Shown: positions 59,741 to 64,000 of the stretch, piece by piece
Layout: every line of letters begins with the position of its first letter
How positions within the stretch are numbered: the stretch's first letter is position 1
Assembly: GCA_033060915.1 (NCBI GenBank)
Contig: CM065378.1
Span: 33,923,501-33,987,500 of the forward strand
Reading direction: 5' to 3'
DNA length: 64,000 nt
DNA from: Euryodendron excelsum
Lineage: Eukaryota; Streptophyta; Magnoliopsida; Ericales; Pentaphylacaceae
Translations under genes and position numbers: made by a program
Notes under the pieces: model-generated
What the model saw: the letters and a program-made list of their open reading frames with translations, nothing else
Told to the model about the DNA's origin: nothing
The model's database searches: none

Positions 59741-61024
59741 GGCTTATGACCTTTCCAAACACACTCAGGCATGTAACAGACAAGGTGCTTAATGCAACCG
59801 AGTCCATCAGGAGGAGAGTATTAGGATCCCAAATATTGAGGAGAGATCAAAAATGGAGTTGGAGAAGCTAGGTGCTCTTTTTGAACTCTTATAAGCCTTC
59901 ACTTTCAATTAGGAGGATCTCATTTGTTGGGATTTGGATTTTCTCTGAATTGGAATGGAGATCTTCATTTCATAATTAATGGTCTAGATGTAATCTTATC
60001 GCATGTCTTACTAAAACTATGTCGTTTTATATTAAAATTTATTTCCTTATATATAACTATAAAATCATTTATGAAAAGAATCCAAATCTTATTTATTGAT
60101 ATCTTACAAAGCAAGAAAGTTTAAGTGGGCTCCTTCAGAAGTTATCAAACATGTCTAAAATAATAAAATTCTATAAAAGTAATTTTGCATTATGATATGA
60201 ACTCTTTTTGTGGTTCATTTTTTTTTTATTTTTGGTGTTTTGACAGGTACATTACAATATGAACTCTATAACAAAGAATACGATCCAAGATAGCCACATG
60301 CCGAATCAAGCCAAAACCCAAGAATGACGTCGATGAAGGTATGTCCAACTGAATTAAATGTATGATGTTTTCTACAAGGGAACATTACAACCACTTTTGA
60401 AGTTATCCAAAAACAAATTACAACCACTTTTATTTGTTAATTTTTTTTAATGACTCATTCTAAAAGATTATTAAATGATTCTCCTGATAATATTTGTAAG
60501 TTTGATTTTGTGTTGATGGGAATTAGCATTCATCATTTACAGGCCTTCAGATAACGGGAATCTGGGATGGCACATTGATTGGGGAAAAAAAAAATACTAT
60601 ATTAACAGCCCTTAATAGCAGCCAAAAACAATTAGTGAACTAAAATTCTAATATTTAATGAAAAGCAAATCAATTAGAACAATCTATAAAAACTTGACTT
60701 TTTTACTTATAAACTAAAAAGAAGTTAAGCAAAAAAACTTTACCAAACGGATCCATAAAACAAAACTCGTTTGGCCCAATGACCATGCATACCAAAAATA
60801 TGAGTTGGATATATAATTATGATTAAATGCCTTGCATCAGCCATTACTTGGACTTTTGCACCACCATGTAAAAATCATAAAAGAACAACTTCGATCCCGT
60901 GTGTATAGACTAATCGATCTTTTTTTAATCCCGTCACAGATTCCATGGTCAGCTGGTAAAACTCGGATGCAGGTGGTGCCTTACGAAAAAATTTTGACGG
61001 CAAATTTAAAGTTCAAATGGATAG

Positions 61025-61056
<32 letters not shown>

Positions 61057-61189
61057 GTAGGTCGCACAAGAAAATGACTTGAAGTAGAAGTTGCACCCTC
61101 CATTGAGCCTTAGCTAAGTTGGTTTTTGTTTAATCAGATAATATCCTTAATTTTAAACAAATTTCAATCAAAGTGAGCGGGAGTAGCTT
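59741..61189. other. Intergenic, no gene seen
   Basis: A TA/TGTA microsatellite lies at about 61024-61060. AT rich; small frames only. Confidence 0.5.
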
Positions 61190-62010
61190 GATTTGTTTAC
61201 ACAATTTTAGACTGTATATAAATTTATCAAGTCAAATTCAAAAAATTAATGAACCAATCTCAAAAGAACTTTGATGACCCCAATACAAGTTAAGTTGGAG
61301 TAGCTTTATTTAGTTTTACAACTCTATTTTTAATGCAATTTTTATTAGTATTTGTGGAATATGCCATCAACAAGGACTCAAAAGGCTCTATCCTGCTAAT
61401 GTTTATGTTTATCTTGGAGAAATTTTGTGGACTCTGCTATTTACCTTTATTCTATTTCGTCCTTGATTTGGAATTTATATCAGCCTGTCATTTTTCTTGG
61501 TCGATTTCGAAGAAACTTCTGAAAATAGATCAGTCCAAGAATTGGTGGTACAACCAGGGCAGTGATGAATTAAGCTCTTGAGGATTCATCATATTTTTCC
61601 CTTAGAAAGTAACTTATACAGCCTGTTTGTGAGTTGGAGAAAACTTAAATAAAGGAAAAGGGAAAAACGAAAACAAAAACAAATTTCCTTCCCCCCTCCT
61701 TTTCTTTGGTTCTTATTTTGAGAGCAAAGAGAAAAATCTATGAAACAAATAAGGTATTTTTCTTCTCACTTTTGTTTTTATTTTATTCTCTTTTCTTTTT
61801 AATAATAACCCTAATTTTTTACTTTCTTTTAATATTATATAAGAGTAAGTTATTTTTCTTTCATTTTCTTTTTAATTCTTTGCAAAATCAAACCGAGAAG
61901 AATAACTATTTTTTCCTACAAATTCTCACACTTTCTTTCCCTTCCTTCTTCTTTCTCTTTTTCTTCCACAAGTTCCAAACATGTTCTTAATTGAGAAAAG
62001 AAAGGGTATC
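61190..62010. repeat. Intergenic duplicate X2 (partner at 56160-57000)
   Basis: Second copy of the block found downstream of the first NPF gene; here it is the distal upstream region of the second NPF gene. The TTTCTTTTT-rich section (61622-61990) begins GCCTGTTTGTGAGTTGGAG and ends CCAAACATGTTCTTAA, loosely inverted ends suggesting a MITE inserted before the duplication. Confidence 0.85.
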
Positions 62011-62257
62011 TATACCTACTAGTCATTCTCTAAATTTGATTGGCTTATGTTTAGATAGATGTAGTTAAATGGAGGGCTTAATTGTTTTTCTTTTTTCTTT
62101 TTTTTTTGGGTTGAGTTTATGAATGAAATCATTCATTAATTTCTTTACTATATATAACTTGTAGTAAATTCTATATACAAGTTGTATAACTTAAAAAGGG
62201 ATAAAAGTTACGGAGAAAAAGAAAAAAATGTGTTCCCGAAACCAAGAAAAGTATATC

Positions 62258-62276
62258 ACCACCCCCCCCCCCCCCC
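62258..62276. repeat. Poly-C tract
   Basis: A run of about 17 Cs followed by As in the upstream region of the second NPF gene. Confidence 0.9.
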
Positions 62277-62394
62277 AAAAAAAAGGGCAAGTAATAAAGA
62301 ATGGTCAAAAATAAAAAATAAAGAAAAGAAAAGCAACCAATAAAGAGCTAAAAGAATCACTTTCACAAGCCTCCACATCCACACTTCATATTCT

Positions 62395-62429
<35 letters not shown>

Positions 62430-62664
62430 TTTTAGGGGATGTTTGTGTTGGGTTTTGTTTGATCCAACAGACTAATGGTAATGCTATTAAAACCGAAAAA
62501 ACTAATTACCAAATAAAAATAGATAGGCATGCATCACTTGAACTACCAATCTTCACTTGAAAATACAGAAAGTGACTAAAACCAAACTCGAGGCACTCTC
62601 CATAGTACTCCATATTCTCAGTGCTTCAATCTACTCCTGCCGTCCCTTCCTTTCATTCTAAATC

Positions 62665-62667
<3 letters not shown>

Positions 62668-62720
<53 letters not shown>
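62668..62720 (+). repeat. GA microsatellite in the probable 5' leader of the second NPF gene
   Basis: About 26 GA dinucleotides end 28 bases before the ATG at 62748. A TC run lies at 62397-62426. Long GA tracts in plant leaders and promoters can bind GAGA-type factors (BPC family); a role here is inference. Confidence 0.9.
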
Positions 62721-62723
<3 letters not shown>

Positions 62724-62747
62724 AAAAAGTAAGTGGAAGAAGAGAAA

Positions 62748-64000
62748 ATGAGCACATACTCAGATGAGGAGAAGCTACTCCATCACCCACCAAGACCAAG
62801 AAAGGGTGGTCTCAGAACCATACCTTTCATCCTAGGTAACCACATATACATATTCATGTACACTACAAATTTGTGTATCTTTTTCTTTATATTTCTGTTG
62901 CTTTTCCAGTGAATGAATCATTTGAGAAGGTGGCTAGCTATGGGCTAATGCCAAACATGATATTCTACTTGATGGAAACCTACCACATGGAAGCTGCCAG
63001 TGCCTCAGTCATACTCTCTTTGTGGTCAGCCATGTCCAATACATTAGCCATTTTTGGAGCTTTTCTTGCTGATTCTTACTTGGGCCGGTTTCCGGTCATC
63101 GTTCTCGGTTCAATCTCTAGCCTTCTGGTAAATCCTATGGCCATTTGGGGCTTCCCTCTTCTTGCTTTTGACTTGGCAGAAGATATTTTATTTGTTAACT
63201 TGTATTGGGTTCCATTGTGTTTGTGTGAATAGTACTCCAATATTTACCTATATCTCTCTGTGTCTCCATATATTTTTATTATACACTCTTATCTCTATAT
63301 GGCTGTATTAATTCCCATAGATGTTGCTTTGAAACCAAGCTAAAAATTGTTTAGTCTCTGCCTAACTAACCTTGCCCATAGATGTGCCTTTCAGCCAACT
63401 ACTTGTGTTAGAAAAAATTTATTTTCCCCAGGAAATATATTTGTGGGAAAACGAAAGAGTGATTAAATTATATTTGAGGCTTCTGTTATTTTTTTATGTT
63501 GCGTGATGAAGACGTTGATTGTTGAGTGGAACAAAGCAACTGCATTTATCTAAGAAACCATCCAACTATTAAATTAAACCATGAGATGAATCTGAATGTG
63601 TGCTTTTCTATTTAGGAAAAGGACATGATTGTTCTTTTTGTTTTCCCGGAATCTGAATCAGAACATGATCATATGACATACTTGCACTCTGTTTGTTTGG
63701 GAGGAAAATTGTTTTTGAATTAGGTACCAAGAAAGAGTGACTAAAGTATATTTGAGGCTTCTTTTCTTTTTTCTTTTTTTCTGTTTTTTTTTTTCTGTCG
63801 AGTGATGAAGATAGTGGGTGTTGAGTGCCACAAAGCAACTGCATTTATCTAGAAAACTATCCAAATGTTAAATTAGACCATGAGATAAATCTGAATGTGT
63901 GCTTGTTTATTTCAAGGTCAGGAAAAGGACATGATTGTTCTTTTTGTTTTCCCGGACTCTGGATCGGAACATAATCATATGACATACTTGCACTCTGTAT
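62748..64000 (+). CDS. Second NPF1-like transporter, 5' part only (cut by window end)
   Basis: Same family as the gene at 51736. Exon 1 62748-62835 encodes MSTYSDEEKLLHHPPRPRKG then GLRTIPFIL; exon 2 62910-63127 encodes NESFEKVASYGLMPNMIFYL through FLADSYLGRFPVIVLGSISS. Both introns have GT-AG edges where visible, and exon 2 is 218 bases as in the first copy, with the same phases. The proton-coupling motif is E32-S-F-E35-K36 (ExxEK). Intron 2 starts GTAAAT at 63128 and runs past the end of the window, so exons 3 and 4 are not seen. The N-terminus is nine residues shorter than the first copy's. No break is seen in the visible part. Confidence 0.9.
63452..64000 (+). repeat. ~278-bp tandem duplication in intron 2 of the second NPF gene
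   Basis: Unit 1 (about 63452-63692) and unit 2 (about 63731-64000, cut) share AAAGAGTGA, TATATTTGAGGCTTCT, CACAAAGCAACTGCATTTAT/GAACAAAGCAACTGCATTTAT, GACATGATTGTTCTTTTTG and CATATGACATACTTGCACTC. The offset is about 278 bases. The window ends inside unit 2, so more units may follow. Confidence 0.9.

Overview
The window is nuclear DNA of a flowering plant, most likely a woody eudicot. Evidence: genes split by GT-AG introns, AT-rich intergenic DNA packed with MITEs, hAT elements, LTR, LINE and SINE remnants, many TC/GA/TA microsatellites, and plant-type gene families (NPF transporters, HIPP, TOL, IRE1-like). The species cannot be fixed from sequence alone. Gene density is low: about four recognisable functional or possibly functional genes in 64 kb, plus several decayed ones.

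Left part (1-20 kb): a minus-strand kelch-like gene (4003-5748), a Harbinger-type MITE (7668-7861), a hAT-type MITE with an exact 8-bp target duplication (9849-10425), and a single-exon minus-strand gene (14355-15683) that looks like a truncated IRE1/RNase L relative: kinase C-lobe remnant plus KEN-like nuclease domain, with no sensor region. Its locus was partly duplicated in tandem: flank copies lie at 12.4/17.4 kb and 15.9/18.4 kb, and a stub of its N-terminal coding sequence survives at 18.3 kb.

Middle (20-45 kb): a roughly 5 kb non-coding block (20.7-26.1 kb) built from at least six different tandem-repeat families and ending in an LTR-like sequence; an internally deleted hAT transposon (26137-27405) carrying the transposase C-terminus; a decayed alpha/beta-hydrolase gene (30.5-32.6 kb, minus); an extraordinary G homopolymer (34.05-34.13 kb); a TOL (TOM1-like) C-terminal pseudogene lying directly beside a heavy-metal-associated-domain (HIPP-like) remnant (34.6-35.4 kb); a LINE 3' end (36.6-37.0 kb); three more Harbinger-like MITEs (37.4, 38.7, 39.8 kb) and another hAT MITE (40.2-40.8 kb).

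Right part (41-64 kb): a second, broken copy of the kelch-like gene lies in pieces at 41.6, 45.5 and 50.4 kb. The last break is a 4.8 kb hAT-type insertion with a perfect 8-bp duplication, itself split by a solo-LTR-like 3.4 kb insertion. Two same-strand NRT1/PTR (NPF1-like) transporter genes follow: a complete four-exon gene (51736-54897, 585 residues) and a second copy cut off by the window end (62748-64000). Matching intergenic blocks at 56.2-57.0 kb and 61.2-62.0 kb suggest the array once held, or was built through, another duplicate between them.

The genes do not form a pathway. The coherent stories are transporter-array growth, the odd IRE1-like KEN protein and its partial duplicate, and the nested transposon history that dismantled the second kelch gene. 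All family calls are by-eye recognition; no alignment or database search was run.
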